DNA from: Dechloromonas sp. | Lineage (GTDB): Bacteria > Pseudomonadota > Gammaproteobacteria > Burkholderiales > Rhodocyclaceae | Direction of reading: 5' to 3' | Length of the DNA: 64,000 nt | Assembly (NCBI GenBank): GCA_028687035.1 | Contig: JAQUAX010000008.1 | Location: 1-64,000, forward strand | Shown here: positions 50,440 through 58,181 of the stretch, piece after piece | Layout: each line of letters begins with the position of its first letter | Position numbering within the stretch: the first letter of the stretch is position 1 | The notes under the pieces: generated by a model | The model's input: the letters and a program-made list of their open reading frames with translations, nothing else | What the model was told of the DNA's origin: nothing | The model's database searches: none | Program-made: the position numbers and the translations under genes

Positions 50440-50478
50440 GGAGTATCACCACCACCGACTTTTGATGAAAGAAAAAAC

Positions 50479-50721
50479 ATGAACACGACACAACAACGGA
50501 TTGCTGCGATTTTCAACGAGTGGGCGCGGCGCTATGCCGAGAACCCCGACGAGTTCGGAGCGATCCTCGACGCTGAAGGAAAGCCAGTTGATGACTACGG
50601 CCAGAATTGCGCGCTCTATTTCGAGAAGATTGCCGACGAGATGGACGCGGCCGGGAAACTGCCACGCCCTGGCATGGTGCCGAAGCCTGCCCCGTGGCCA
50701 GAGCCGCCCAACAAGGAGTAG
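50479..50721 (+). CDS. Cassette 8 ORF, hypothetical protein
   Basis: The 80-residue protein starts MNTTQQRIAAIFNEWARRYA, with FGAILDAEGKPVDDYGQNCA and CALYFEKIADEMD, resembling small phage proteins of unknown function. It ends over the R'' box of a truncated attC. Confidence 0.6.
   Translation: MNTTQQRIAAIFNEWARRYAENPDEFGAILDAEGKPVDDYGQNCALYFEKIADEMDAAGKLPRPGMVPKPAPWPEPPNKE
50707..50713 (+). other. Truncated attC site 8 (R'' box only)
   Basis: GCCCAAC with preceding CCGCCCAA pairs with cassette start TTGGGCGG (50434-50441). No L boxes or GTTRRRY follow before the integrase gene, so the right end of the array has been cut off. Confidence 0.7.
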
Positions 50722-50765
50722 ACGACAAACTGTCCAAATATACAACAAACCGGACACCGCTTCGG

Positions 50766-51791
50766 TCAAGAAATCCTCTTCGCGATATCCGCCGCCGAAG
50801 GGTTGTAGTAAGTCAGCGCCTGGTCGAGCTTCGTCCAGCCGAAAATCTTGCAGAGGTCCATCAGTGCCTGCTGCGCCGGGATGTCGTTCGACTTCATGCG
50901 GCCGGCGATCCATGTGGCCGCTGTGTGCCGGCTGTCGTGGAAGGTGAATCCGGACAACCCTGCCCTGTCCCTGAACTTCCTGAACATCGCATCCAGTGAC
51001 GACGTCTTGACGCCGAAGACTAGCTTCGGATCGAAGCCGCGCATCCGGTTTATCAGACGCTCCGCCTTGGGCGGAAGCGGAACATCGCGCAATGAGGCCT
51101 CGGTGCGGCCGACCTTGTGCGGTGTCGAGCAGTAGCCGGCATAGACGCGGTCCCACGTAAGGCCGCAAAGCTCTCCCGCGCGCATGCCGGTGCGCAGCGC
51201 GACCAGGAACACAATAGCGACGGCCTCTGATACCGTCCGCACCGCCTCACGGCTTGGCCGATACCCCGCCTCGCGCAAGATAGACTTGATCTGCAGCCGG
51301 GTAATCACGACATCCCGATGATCAGGCGCCCGCGGCTTTCGGATGTCTCGCACCGGGTTTCTGGTGACGTATTTCAATTCCAGTCGCGCATGCTCGAACA
51401 CGGCCGAGAGAAGCCCGAGCTCACGCAGGATCGAACCTGCAGAAACTTTACGCTGCCTGGCGTCGCGGAACCGCGCAATATCGGCCGGCTCGATCTTTGA
51501 CATCGGCTTGTCGAGCGGCAGCGATTCGTCGCGCCGGAATGCCTCGAGGCGGATGCGCTCCCAGCGCCGGCCGCGCTTGCTCGGCGTGACCTGGTCGCAG
51601 TAATCTGCCAGCGCCTCATGCAAGGTAACGCAATCGCCGGGCGACTTGTCGAGGCGCTCGCGGATCTCGGTTTCCTTTGCCGCGGCCCATGCCTCAGCCT
51701 CGCGCTTCGTTCGCTTCGTCGCCGACGCGCGCTCGCCAAGCACGTAGACCTGCGCCCGGTAGCCGTTTTCCGTTTTCGTAATCGACGCCAC
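50766..51791 (-). CDS. int: Phage integrase, tyrosine recombinase
   Basis: The 341-residue protein has catalytic Arg in ALRTGMRAGELCGLTWD near residue 200, the HxxR box FTFHDSRHTAATWI near residue 280 and the Tyr in QALTYYNPS near residue 327. The N-terminal part looks like a phage SAM-like/arm-binding domain. GTG start behind GGGGAAACA. It lies 140 bp from the tRNA attachment site, the classic prophage arrangement. It is a phage integrase, not an obvious IntI. Confidence 0.93.
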   Translation of the reverse strand: MASITKTENGYRAQVYVLGERASATKRTKREAEAWAAAKETEIRERLDKSPGDCVTLHEALADYCDQVTPSKRGRRWERIRLEAFRRDESLPLDKPMSKIEPADIARFRDARQRKVSAGSILRELGLLSAVFEHARLELKYVTRNPVRDIRKPRAPDHRDVVITRLQIKSILREAGYRPSREAVRTVSEAVAIVFLVALRTGMRAGELCGLTWDRVYAGYCSTPHKVGRTEASLRDVPLPPKAERLINRMRGFDPKLVFGVKTSSLDAMFRKFRDRAGLSGFTFHDSRHTAATWIAGRMKSNDIPAQQALMDLCKIFGWTKLDQALTYYNPSAADIAKRIS

Positions 51792-51931
51792 TGTTTCCCC
51801 GCTGCGTAATCGCCTGCGTAATTCTTGGGGAGTGAAGTCTAAAATACGTTGCAGTTTGACGCTACTGCACTAAGCGACAATGGCTACAAATAGTTGGTTT
51901 TTATGTAAAACAGAAAACAACTAGAATATAC

Positions 51932-51955
51932 GTGGTGCCCGGGACGGGACTCGAA
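51932..51955. other. Right prophage attachment site
   Basis: This 24-bp repeat of 13836-13859 covers the 3' end (CCA and T-arm side) of tRNA-Leu. The tRNA gene on this side is intact. The 140 bp between it and int hold no gene; a GCAGT/ACTGC inverted repeat lies at 51851-51868. Confidence 0.92.
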
Positions 51956-52017
51956 CCCGTACAGCCGAAGCCGGGAGATTTTAAGTCTCCTGTGTCTACC
52001 GATTTCACCACCCGGGC
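51933..52017 (-). tRNA. tRNA-Leu(TAA)
   Basis: 85 nt, long variable arm (CGGCTTCGGCTG), anticodon loop CTTAAAA giving TAA, encoded CCA. It serves as the prophage integration target. Confidence 0.97.
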
Positions 52018-52086
52018 GGCGGCGCCGTTCGATCCGGCAGCGCCAAGAAAAAAAGGGAAAGCGCCTGGCGCTTTCCCTTTTCGATC

Positions 52087-52162
52087 TGGAGCGGCAGAAG
52101 AGTCTCGAACTCTCGACCTCAACCTTGGCAAGGTTGCGCTCTACCAACTGAGCTACTGCCGC
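52087..52162 (-). tRNA. tRNA-Gly(GCC), copy 2
   Basis: Same sequence as the copy at 10886, anticodon GCC, encoded CCA. Confidence 0.97.
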
Positions 52163-52170
52163 GTGAATTC

Positions 52171-52244
52171 TGGAGGCGCGGGCCGGAGTCGAACCGACCT
52201 ACACGGATTTGCAATCCGGTGCATAACCGCTTTGCTACCGCGCC
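52171..52244 (-). tRNA. tRNA-Cys(GCA)
   Basis: 74 nt; GGCGCGG acceptor stem, anticodon loop ATTGCAAAT giving GCA, encoded TCCA 3' end. Confidence 0.97.
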
Positions 52245-52286
52245 CTGTCTGTCATCGCTGCTTCCACCGGAATGAACCGGAGATTC

Positions 52287-52362
52287 TGGAGCGGCAGAAG
52301 AGTCTCGAACTCTCGACCTCAACCTTGGCAAGGTTGCGCTCTACCAACTGAGCTACTGCCGC
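52287..52362 (-). tRNA. tRNA-Gly(GCC), copy 3
   Basis: Same sequence as copies 1 and 2. It is the first tRNA of the Gly-Cys-Gly-Leu minus-strand cluster downstream of pgsA. Confidence 0.97.
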
Positions 52363-52416
52363 GCTGAACAGAGCGCGCATTATAGGCGATGCCGAATCGT
52401 TGTCAACATTCGGCAT

Positions 52417-52995
52417 TCAATTTTCAGCACTGCGCCGGGCGATCTCGGGCCAGGCCATGCGCAGGTAGTAGCCCATCGACCACAGGGTCAGCAGGGCCGC
52501 GATCCAGATCAGCCAGTTGCCGAGCTCGATCACGTCGACGTCGAACAGTGGCGCCTTGTGCAGCAGCAGCGGGATGGCGAGCATCTGCGCCGTCGTCTTG
52601 ATCTTGCCGAGCATCGACACGGCGACGCTCTTCGCCGCACCGATCTTGGCCATCCATTCGCGCAGCGCCGAGATGGTGATCTCTCGTCCGATGATGATCG
52701 TCGCGATGATCGCATCGGTCCGGCCGAGCTGAACCAGCACGATCAGCGCCGCGGCGACCATCAGCTTGTCGGCGACCGGGTCGAGGAAGGCGCCGAAGGC
52801 CGACGTCTGGTTCAGCTTGCGCGCCAGGTAGCCGTCTGCCCAGTCGGTCAGCGCGGCAGCGACGAAGATCAGCGTGGCGGTCAGGTCGCGTTCGTGGGCT
52901 GTCGCCCATTCCGCCGGGACGTAGTAGACGGCGATGAGCAGCGGGATGGCGACGATGCGCAGCCAGGTCAGCAGGATGGGCAGGTTGAAAGGCAT
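52417..52995 (-). CDS. pgsA: CDP-diacylglycerol--glycerol-3-phosphate 3-phosphatidyltransferase
   Basis: The 192-residue membrane enzyme of phosphatidylglycerol synthesis has the CDP-alcohol phosphotransferase motif DWADGYLARKLNQTSAFGAF followed by LDPVADK (DGxxAR...G...D...D) near residue 52. There are several transmembrane segments. It starts 4 bp after the uvrC stop, the common uvrC-pgsA operon, and reads on to the tRNA cluster. Confidence 0.93.
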   Translation of the reverse strand: MPFNLPILLTWLRIVAIPLLIAVYYVPAEWATAHERDLTATLIFVAAALTDWADGYLARKLNQTSAFGAFLDPVADKLMVAAALIVLVQLGRTDAIIATIIIGREITISALREWMAKIGAAKSVAVSMLGKIKTTAQMLAIPLLLHKAPLFDVDVIELGNWLIWIAALLTLWSMGYYLRMAWPEIARRSAEN

Positions 52996-52999
52996 GTGT

Positions 53000-54811
53000 T
53001 CAGTGTAATGCGGAATGAATCTTCTCGGCCATCTCGCGGCTGATGCCCGGGACTTCGGCCAGTTGTTCGACGCTCGCCGCAAGCACGCCGGGTAGCCCGC
53101 CGAAACGGGCGACCAGCGCCTTGCGCCGGGCCGGGCCGACGCCGGGCAGGCTTTCCAGCGTCGAGGTCTTGCGCGCCTTGCCACGCTGCGCCCGGTGGCC
53201 GGTGATCGCGAAGCGGTGGGCCTCGTCGCGCACTTCCTGGATCAGGTGCAGGGCCGGGTGCTGCGCCGGCAATTGTAGCGGTGGCCGGCCGTCCGGGAAA
53301 ATCAGCGTTTCCAGACCGGGCTTGCGCTCCTCGCCCTTGGCGACGCCGACCATTGCTAGGTGGGTCAGACCGAGATCGGCGAGCACCGCCCAGGCCGATG
53401 CGACCTGGCCCTTGCCGCCGTCGATCAGGATCAGGTCGGGCGCCCTGCCCTCGCCGTTGGCGAGACCGGCGTAGCGTCGGCTGACCGCCTGGCGCATCGC
53501 CGCGTAGTCGTCGCCGGGCTGGATGTCCTTGATGTTGAAGCGGCGGTAGTCGCTCTTCTTCATCTGGTTGTCGTCGTAAACCACGCACGAGGCGACGGTC
53601 GCCTCGCCCATCGTATGGCTGATGTCGAAACATTCGATGCGGGCGATCGCGTCGCCCAGGCCGAGCGCCTCCTGCAGTGCGGCCAGGCGCTGCTCCTGCT
53701 GCGCCGCCGCCTGGCTGCGCGCCAGAATGGCGAGCCGGGCGTTCTGCAGCGCCATCTCGACCCAGGCCTTCTGGGTCAGCGTGCGCGCCTCGCCGAGCGG
53801 CACCGCGCGGCCGGCCAGTTCGGCCAGCGCGGCGGCGGTTTCGTCGGCCTCGTCGTCGGCCGGCGCCGGGGCAACCAGCAGGCGGGCCGGCGCCGGCTGG
53901 CTGGCGTAGTGCTGGCGGATGAAGGCGGCGAGCGCCTCGGCGGGGCTCGATTCGCCGGCGTTGCTCGGGAAGAACGGGCGGTCGCCGAGATGGCGGCCGC
54001 CGCGCACCATCGCCAGGTTGACGCAGAGCAGGCCGGATTCGCGCGAGGCGACGACGATATCGACATCCTCGCCCCGGCTGCTCGACACGAACTGCTTTTC
54101 CTGGACCTGGTGCAGCGACTGGATCTGGTCGCGGTAGAGCGCGGCCTGCTCGAAGGCGAGCCGCGCCGACGCTTCCTCCATGGCCTGGGTCAGCCGGCGA
54201 TGCACCTCGTGCTGGCGGCCGGACAGGAACATCGCCGCCATCTGCACGTCGGCCGCGTAGTCTTCCGGCGTCACCAGGTCGACGCAGGGACCGCTGCAGC
54301 GCTTGATCTGGTACAGCAGACAGGGCCGCGAGCGGTTGGCGAAGACAGTGTCCTCGCAGGTGCGCAGGCGGAACATCTTCTGCAGCAGGTGGATGCTGTC
54401 GCGCACCGCCCACGACGACGGGTAAGGCCCGTAGTAGTCGGCCTTGCGGTCCGGATTGCCGCGGAAGAAGCCGAGGCGCGGGAAGGCGCTGCGCGACAGC
54501 ACGATGTAGGGATAGGACTTGTCGTCGCGGAACAGGATGTTGTAGCGCGGCGCCAGCGACTTGATCAGGTTGTTCTCGAGCAGCAGCGCTTCCGCTTCGG
54601 TGCGCGTCGAGGTCGTCTCGATCGCCGCGATCTGCGCCACCATGTGCGCGATGCGCGGGCTCGGCAGGTTGTCGCGGAAATACGACGCAACCCGCTTCTT
54701 CAGGTTCTTCGCCTTGCCGACGTAGAGCACCGCGCCGTCCTCGCCGAGCATGCGATAGACACCGGGCAGCTCGGTCAGCGTCGCAAGGAAGGATTTGGCG
54801 TCGAAAGCCAC
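53000..54811 (-). CDS. uvrC: Excinuclease ABC subunit C
   Basis: The 603-residue protein has the N-terminal GIY-YIG domain (LPGVYRMLGEDGAVLYVGKA), the Cys motif RSRPCLLYQIKRCSGPCVDL, a UVR region, then the RNase H-like nuclease (IECFDISHTMGEATVASCVV). The C-terminal HhH repeats are SLPGVGPARRKALVARFGGL and EVPGISREMAEKIHSALH. It makes the dual incisions in nucleotide excision repair. Confidence 0.96.
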   Translation of the reverse strand: MAFDAKSFLATLTELPGVYRMLGEDGAVLYVGKAKNLKKRVASYFRDNLPSPRIAHMVAQIAAIETTSTRTEAEALLLENNLIKSLAPRYNILFRDDKSYPYIVLSRSAFPRLGFFRGNPDRKADYYGPYPSSWAVRDSIHLLQKMFRLRTCEDTVFANRSRPCLLYQIKRCSGPCVDLVTPEDYAADVQMAAMFLSGRQHEVHRRLTQAMEEASARLAFEQAALYRDQIQSLHQVQEKQFVSSSRGEDVDIVVASRESGLLCVNLAMVRGGRHLGDRPFFPSNAGESSPAEALAAFIRQHYASQPAPARLLVAPAPADDEADETAAALAELAGRAVPLGEARTLTQKAWVEMALQNARLAILARSQAAAQQEQRLAALQEALGLGDAIARIECFDISHTMGEATVASCVVYDDNQMKKSDYRRFNIKDIQPGDDYAAMRQAVSRRYAGLANGEGRAPDLILIDGGKGQVASAWAVLADLGLTHLAMVGVAKGEERKPGLETLIFPDGRPPLQLPAQHPALHLIQEVRDEAHRFAITGHRAQRGKARKTSTLESLPGVGPARRKALVARFGGLPGVLAASVEQLAEVPGISREMAEKIHSALH

Positions 54812-54826
54812 GGTCGACCGCGAAAA

Positions 54827-55480
54827 TCAGCCCAGAATAGCGCGCACGCCGGCGAAAACCGCCTCGAAGCTGTCGCGCGTCAGGCGGCCGGTGCGCCAGT
54901 TGTAGCCGCTGCAATGGTAGCTGTCGACCAGCAGCCGGCCTTCCGGCAGGTCGTGGCGGACGTCGTGGCCGAACTTGTAAGCGGCGGGCTTGAGCCCGTG
55001 CGCCCACAGCACCGCCTGGTGGGCGACGGTGCCCAGCGCGACGATCACCTTCAGGCGCGGCATCGCCGCCAGTTCGGCGCGCAGATGGCCGTTGCACTGG
55101 CGGATTTCGGCGGTGACCGGCTTGTTGGCCGGCGGCAGGCAGCGCACGGCGTTGGTGATCCGGGCGTTGTGCAGTTCGAGCGCCGGGTTGGCCCAGCCGT
55201 CGGGGCCGAGCGCCTCGCCGGCGGTCGCGAAGCCGAAGCGGTGCAGCGCCGGATAGAGCAGCTCGCCGGCGACGTCACCGGTGAACGGCCGGCCGGTCCG
55301 GTTGGCGCCGCGCTCGCCGGGGCCGAGGCCGACCACCAGCAGTTCTGCGTCGAGCGGGCCAAAGGCGGGCACCGGCAAGGCGTGCCAGTCGGGGTCGCGG
55401 CGGCGGATCGCCGCCAGGTGTTCGGCCAGGCGCGGACAGGCCGTGCAGGCCAGCGGATCGAGGAATTGGGGTGCAGACAT
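54827..55480 (-). CDS. Uracil-DNA glycosylase, type 5 (UdgB-like)
   Basis: The 217-residue protein has motif A GLGPGERGANRTGRPFTGDV near residue 53, iron-sulphur Cys residues (CTACPRL at the N-terminus, then CLPPANKP) and motif B YHCSGYNWRTGRL near residue 190. It is unlike type 4, which has Glu-rich motif A. ATG 55480 was chosen over the upstream start, which overlaps the divergent earP. Confidence 0.85.
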   Translation of the reverse strand: MSAPQFLDPLACTACPRLAEHLAAIRRRDPDWHALPVPAFGPLDAELLVVGLGPGERGANRTGRPFTGDVAGELLYPALHRFGFATAGEALGPDGWANPALELHNARITNAVRCLPPANKPVTAEIRQCNGHLRAELAAMPRLKVIVALGTVAHQAVLWAHGLKPAAYKFGHDVRHDLPEGRLLVDSYHCSGYNWRTGRLTRDSFEAVFAGVRAILG

Positions 55481-55505
55481 GGGGCGCGATGTTAACATGC
55501 CGGCC

Positions 55506-56582
55506 ATGCAGCTTCATTGGGACATCTTCTGCCGGGTCATCGACAATTACGGCGACATCGGCATCTGCTGGCGGCTCGCCCGGCAACTTGCGGCCGAGCA
55601 CGGCAAGCGGGTCCGCCTGTGGGTCGACGACCTGGAAAGCCTGCGGCCGCTGTGCCCGGCGGTCGATCCGGCGCTGGCGATGCAGCGCGCGGCCGGCGTC
55701 GAGATTCGCCGCTGGGCGGGCGATTTCGCGGTCGACCGGGTCGCCGACGTGATTATCGAAGCCTTCGCCTGCGAACTGCCCGAAGCCTACGTCGCGGCGA
55801 TGGCCGGGCAACCGGCGCGGCCGGTCTGGATCAATCTCGAATACCTGACTGCCGAGGCCTGGGCCGACGGCTGCCACGGCATGGCCTCGCCGCATCCGCG
55901 CCTGCCGCTGGTCAAGCATTTCTTCTTCCCGGGATTCACGCCGTCGACCGGCGGCCTGCTGCGCGAGGCCGGCCTCTTCTCCGAGCGCGACCGCGTCGCC
56001 GCGCCGCCCGGCGACCTCCTGGAAATCAGCCTGTTCTGCTACACGACGGCGCCGCTCGCCGGCTGGCTGCGCGCGCTGGCCGATTCGCCGCGCCCGGTGC
56101 TCTGCCACGTGCCCCCGGGGCAGCCGCTGGCCGCCGTGCGCGCCTGCCTGGGCGGCGACGGCCCGTGGCAGCTCGGCCTGTCCCGCCTGGTTCCGCTGCC
56201 CTTCCTGCCGCTCGACGACTACGACCGCCTGCTCTGGCGCTGCGCGATCAATTTCGTGCGCGGCGAGGATTCCTTCGTGCGCGCCCAGTGGGCGGGCAAA
56301 CCTTTCGTGTGGCAGGCCTACGTGCAGCAGGACGATGCCCATCTCGACAAGCTCACGGCCTTCCTCGACCGCCATTGCGCCGGCCTCGATGGGGCGGCGG
56401 CCGCTGCGCTGCGCGCCCTTTTCCTGGCCTGGAACACCGGCGCCGACCCCGGTCCGGCCTGGCGCGACTATCTCGCCGAGCTGCCGGCCATCTCGCGCCA
56501 TGCCGCCGCCTGGTCCAGGCAGCTCGCGACGATGCCGGACCTGGCGACAGGCCTCGTCAACTTCTGCGCAGGCAAGGTATAA
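55506..56582 (+). CDS. earP: EF-P arginine rhamnosyltransferase EarP
   Basis: The 358-residue GT-B fold protein has the DNYGDIGICWRLARQLAAEH motif near residue 12 (catalytic Asp region) and the dTDP-rhamnose-binding RGEDSFVRAQWAGKPFVWQA near residue 253 followed by YVQQDDAHLDKL. It rhamnosylates EF-P Arg32, which is present in the adjacent efp. It is divergent from the glycosylase gene, sharing 25 bp of intergenic DNA. Confidence 0.94.
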   Translation: MQLHWDIFCRVIDNYGDIGICWRLARQLAAEHGKRVRLWVDDLESLRPLCPAVDPALAMQRAAGVEIRRWAGDFAVDRVADVIIEAFACELPEAYVAAMAGQPARPVWINLEYLTAEAWADGCHGMASPHPRLPLVKHFFFPGFTPSTGGLLREAGLFSERDRVAAPPGDLLEISLFCYTTAPLAGWLRALADSPRPVLCHVPPGQPLAAVRACLGGDGPWQLGLSRLVPLPFLPLDDYDRLLWRCAINFVRGEDSFVRAQWAGKPFVWQAYVQQDDAHLDKLTAFLDRHCAGLDGAAAAALRALFLAWNTGADPGPAWRDYLAELPAISRHAAAWSRQLATMPDLATGLVNFCAGKV

Positions 56583-56583
56583 T
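56555..56583 (+). promoter_or_regulatory. efp promoter candidate
   Basis: A perfect -10 TATAAT (56578-56583) overlaps the end of earP, 38 bp before the efp ATG. The -35 region (56555-56560, CGTCAA) is weak. It would allow strong efp expression independent of earP. Confidence 0.55.
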
Positions 56584-56620
56584 TTAACGTTTTTCTTTTT
56601 CTGCTTTTGGATATCTGCAC

Positions 56621-57178
56621 ATGAAGACCGCTCAGGAACTCCGCTCCGGTAACGTGATCATGGTCGGCACTGAGCCGCTCGTGGTCCAGAAGACCGAATA
56701 CAACAAGTCCGGCCGCAACGCCGCCGTCGTCAAGATGAAACTCAAGAACCTGCTGTCCGGCAACCCGTCGGAAGCGGTTTACAAGGCCGACGACAAGTTC
56801 GAGGTCGTTGTCCTCGACAAGAAGGAAGTCACCTACTCCTACTTCGCCGACCCGATGTACGTGTTCATGGACGCCGAGTACAACCAGTACGAAGTCGAAC
56901 CCGACAACATGGTCGACGCGCTGAAGTACCTGGAAGCCGACATGCCGTGCGAAGTCGTCTTCTACGACGGCCGCGCGATCTCCGTCGAACTGCCGACCAG
57001 CGTCGTGCGCGAAGTCATTTACACCGAGCCGGCCGTCAAGGGCGACACCTCGGGCAAGGTCATGAAGCCGGCCAAGATCTCCACCGGTTTCGAACTGCCG
57101 GTGCCGGCCTTCGTCAGCATTGGCGACAAGATCGAAATCGATACGCGCACCGACGAATACCGCAGCCGCACCAAGTAA
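56621..57178 (+). CDS. efp: Translation elongation factor P
   Basis: The 185-residue protein has domain I with the modification loop KSGRNAAV carrying Arg32, the rhamnosylated residue in EarP-type systems, then two OB-fold domains. It relieves ribosome stalling at polyproline. A strong terminator follows. Confidence 0.96.
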   Translation: MKTAQELRSGNVIMVGTEPLVVQKTEYNKSGRNAAVVKMKLKNLLSGNPSEAVYKADDKFEVVVLDKKEVTYSYFADPMYVFMDAEYNQYEVEPDNMVDALKYLEADMPCEVVFYDGRAISVELPTSVVREVIYTEPAVKGDTSGKVMKPAKISTGFELPVPAFVSIGDKIEIDTRTDEYRSRTK

Positions 57179-57196
57179 TCCGCGACGGACGACAGG

Positions 57197-57226
57197 ACGG
57201 GCAGCCCAGGCTGCCCGTTTTTTTTG
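57197..57226 (+). terminator. Terminator after efp
   Basis: The stem ACGGGCAGCC (57197-57206) and GGCTGCCCGT (57209-57218) is followed by eight T. Confidence 0.9.
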
Positions 57227-57311
57227 CGCCGCCGGAAAGTTTGCCTGCCTCCGGGGATTGGCCGACAATGGAGTGGCCAGCCGCCCTTCTCCCGCTTTCG
57301 ACGGCGAGCCG

Positions 57312-58181
57312 ATGAAAATGCCAAGCGCCATGAACGCCATGACTTTCCTCCGCGGATTTTTCCTTGCCCTGCTGTTGACCGCGGCGGCATCCGGAACATC
57401 GGTTCTGGCCGAGGAGGCGCCGTTGAAATTCGGCATCATGCCGTTCAACAGCACGCTGGCCCTGATCAAGACCCACCAGCCCCTGACCGCCTACCTGGAA
57501 AAGCGGCTGGGGCGTCGCGTCGTCGTCTATACGTCGGCCGACTACTTCACCTTCGTCAACCAGCTGCTCGACGGCCAGTTCGACGTCGCCATCGCCGGCC
57601 CGCATTTCGGCAGCATGGCGGCGGAACGGGGAGCCAAGGTGCTGTTCCGCTACCGCGCCGACCTGCAGCCGGTCGTCGTCGTTCGCGCCGGCTCCGGAAT
57701 CCGGACGCTGGACGACCTGCACGGCAAGCGCATCGGACTGTCCAGCCGGCTGTCGATTTCCTCGATCGGCGGCGTCAAGTGGCTGCAGGACAACGGTTTC
57801 CAGCTCGACCGCGACTACCGGCTGTTCGAGCGCGCGACGCACGGCGCGGCGATCGCCGGCGTCGCGGTCGGCGACCTCGACGCGGCGCTGACCACGCATA
57901 CGCCGCTGAAGCAGATTCCGGAGGACATCCGGGCCAAGATATCCATCCTGCCCCTCGACATCCACGTCCCCCACCTGATGACGCTGGCCGACGCCCGGCT
58001 AAGCGCTGCCGAGGTGGCCCGGATCCGCGCCGCATTGCGGGATTTCCAGGGCACGCCTGAGGGACAGGCCTTCTTTTCCGAAACCGGCTATCTCGGCTAC
58101 GCCGAGGTGTCGCCGGCCGACATGAAGGCACTGCAGCCCTTCGTCGAACTGACGCTGCAGATGATGAGGCTCGGCCGATGA
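57312..58181 (+). CDS. PhnD-like periplasmic binding protein
   Basis: The 289-residue protein has a signal peptide ([20 protein letters not shown], cleavage near VLA-EE), then [32 protein letters not shown] and [19 protein letters not shown], matching the phosphate/phosphite/phosphonate-binding (PhnD) family. There is no transporter gene; it overlaps a hybrid histidine kinase by ATGA, so it probably senses a ligand for that kinase. ATG 57312 was chosen; 57330 is an alternative. Confidence 0.85.
   Translation: MKMPSAMNAMTFLRGFFLALLLTAAASGTSVLAEEAPLKFGIMPFNSTLALIKTHQPLTAYLEKRLGRRVVVYTSADYFTFVNQLLDGQFDVAIAGPHFGSMAAERGAKVLFRYRADLQPVVVVRAGSGIRTLDDLHGKRIGLSSRLSISSIGGVKWLQDNGFQLDRDYRLFERATHGAAIAGVAVGDLDAALTTHTPLKQIPEDIRAKISILPLDIHVPHLMTLADARLSAAEVARIRAALRDFQGTPEGQAFFSETGYLGYAEVSPADMKALQPFVELTLQMMRLGR

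Larger units (their letters stand above)
47613..50713 (+). mobile_element. Array of eight integron-type gene cassettes without integrase (CALIN)
   Basis: Cassettes: 47613-48103, 48104-48625, 48626-49073, 49074-49501, 49502-49801, 49802-50069, 50070-50433 and 50434 to about 50713 (end lost). Each has one plus-strand ORF beginning 19-45 bp after the boundary (except the first) and an attC at its end. The first bases of each are the reverse complement of its own R'' region, for example TTGGGCGTCA with TGACGCCCAA, TTGTACGTCT with AGACGTACAA and TTATGTGAC with GTCACATAA. No intI is in the window. Confidence 0.9.
13836..51955. mobile_element. Complete siphovirus-type prophage integrated in tRNA-Leu(TAA)
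   Basis: It is bounded by a 24-bp direct repeat covering the 3' end of tRNA-Leu (13836-13859 and 51932-51955). The tyrosine integrase lies immediately inside the right end. Modules from left: small plus-strand genes, lysis, tail, head, terminase, Q-like late control, O-like replication, CII/Cro/repressor switch, rightward early operon, integron-type cassette array, integrase. All structural genes needed for an HK97-head, lambda-tail virion are present, so it may be inducible; two early genes carry lesions. Confidence 0.95.

Noticed and set aside
47613..50713. The attC-like repeats as a CRISPR array or as satellite repeats
   Set aside because: Unit length varies from 268 to 522 bp, each unit carries an ORF, and conservation is confined to R/L boxes with compensating changes.
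50766..51791. The tyrosine recombinase as integron integrase IntI for the cassettes
   Set aside because: It lies next to the tRNA attachment site, convergent with the array, with phage-type N-terminus and no evident IntI-specific insert between the catalytic boxes; an attI/Pc arrangement is also missing.
53360..55495. Plus-strand 711-codon frame opposite uvrC and the glycosylase gene
   Set aside because: Antisense shadow; UvrC motifs are intact on the minus strand.
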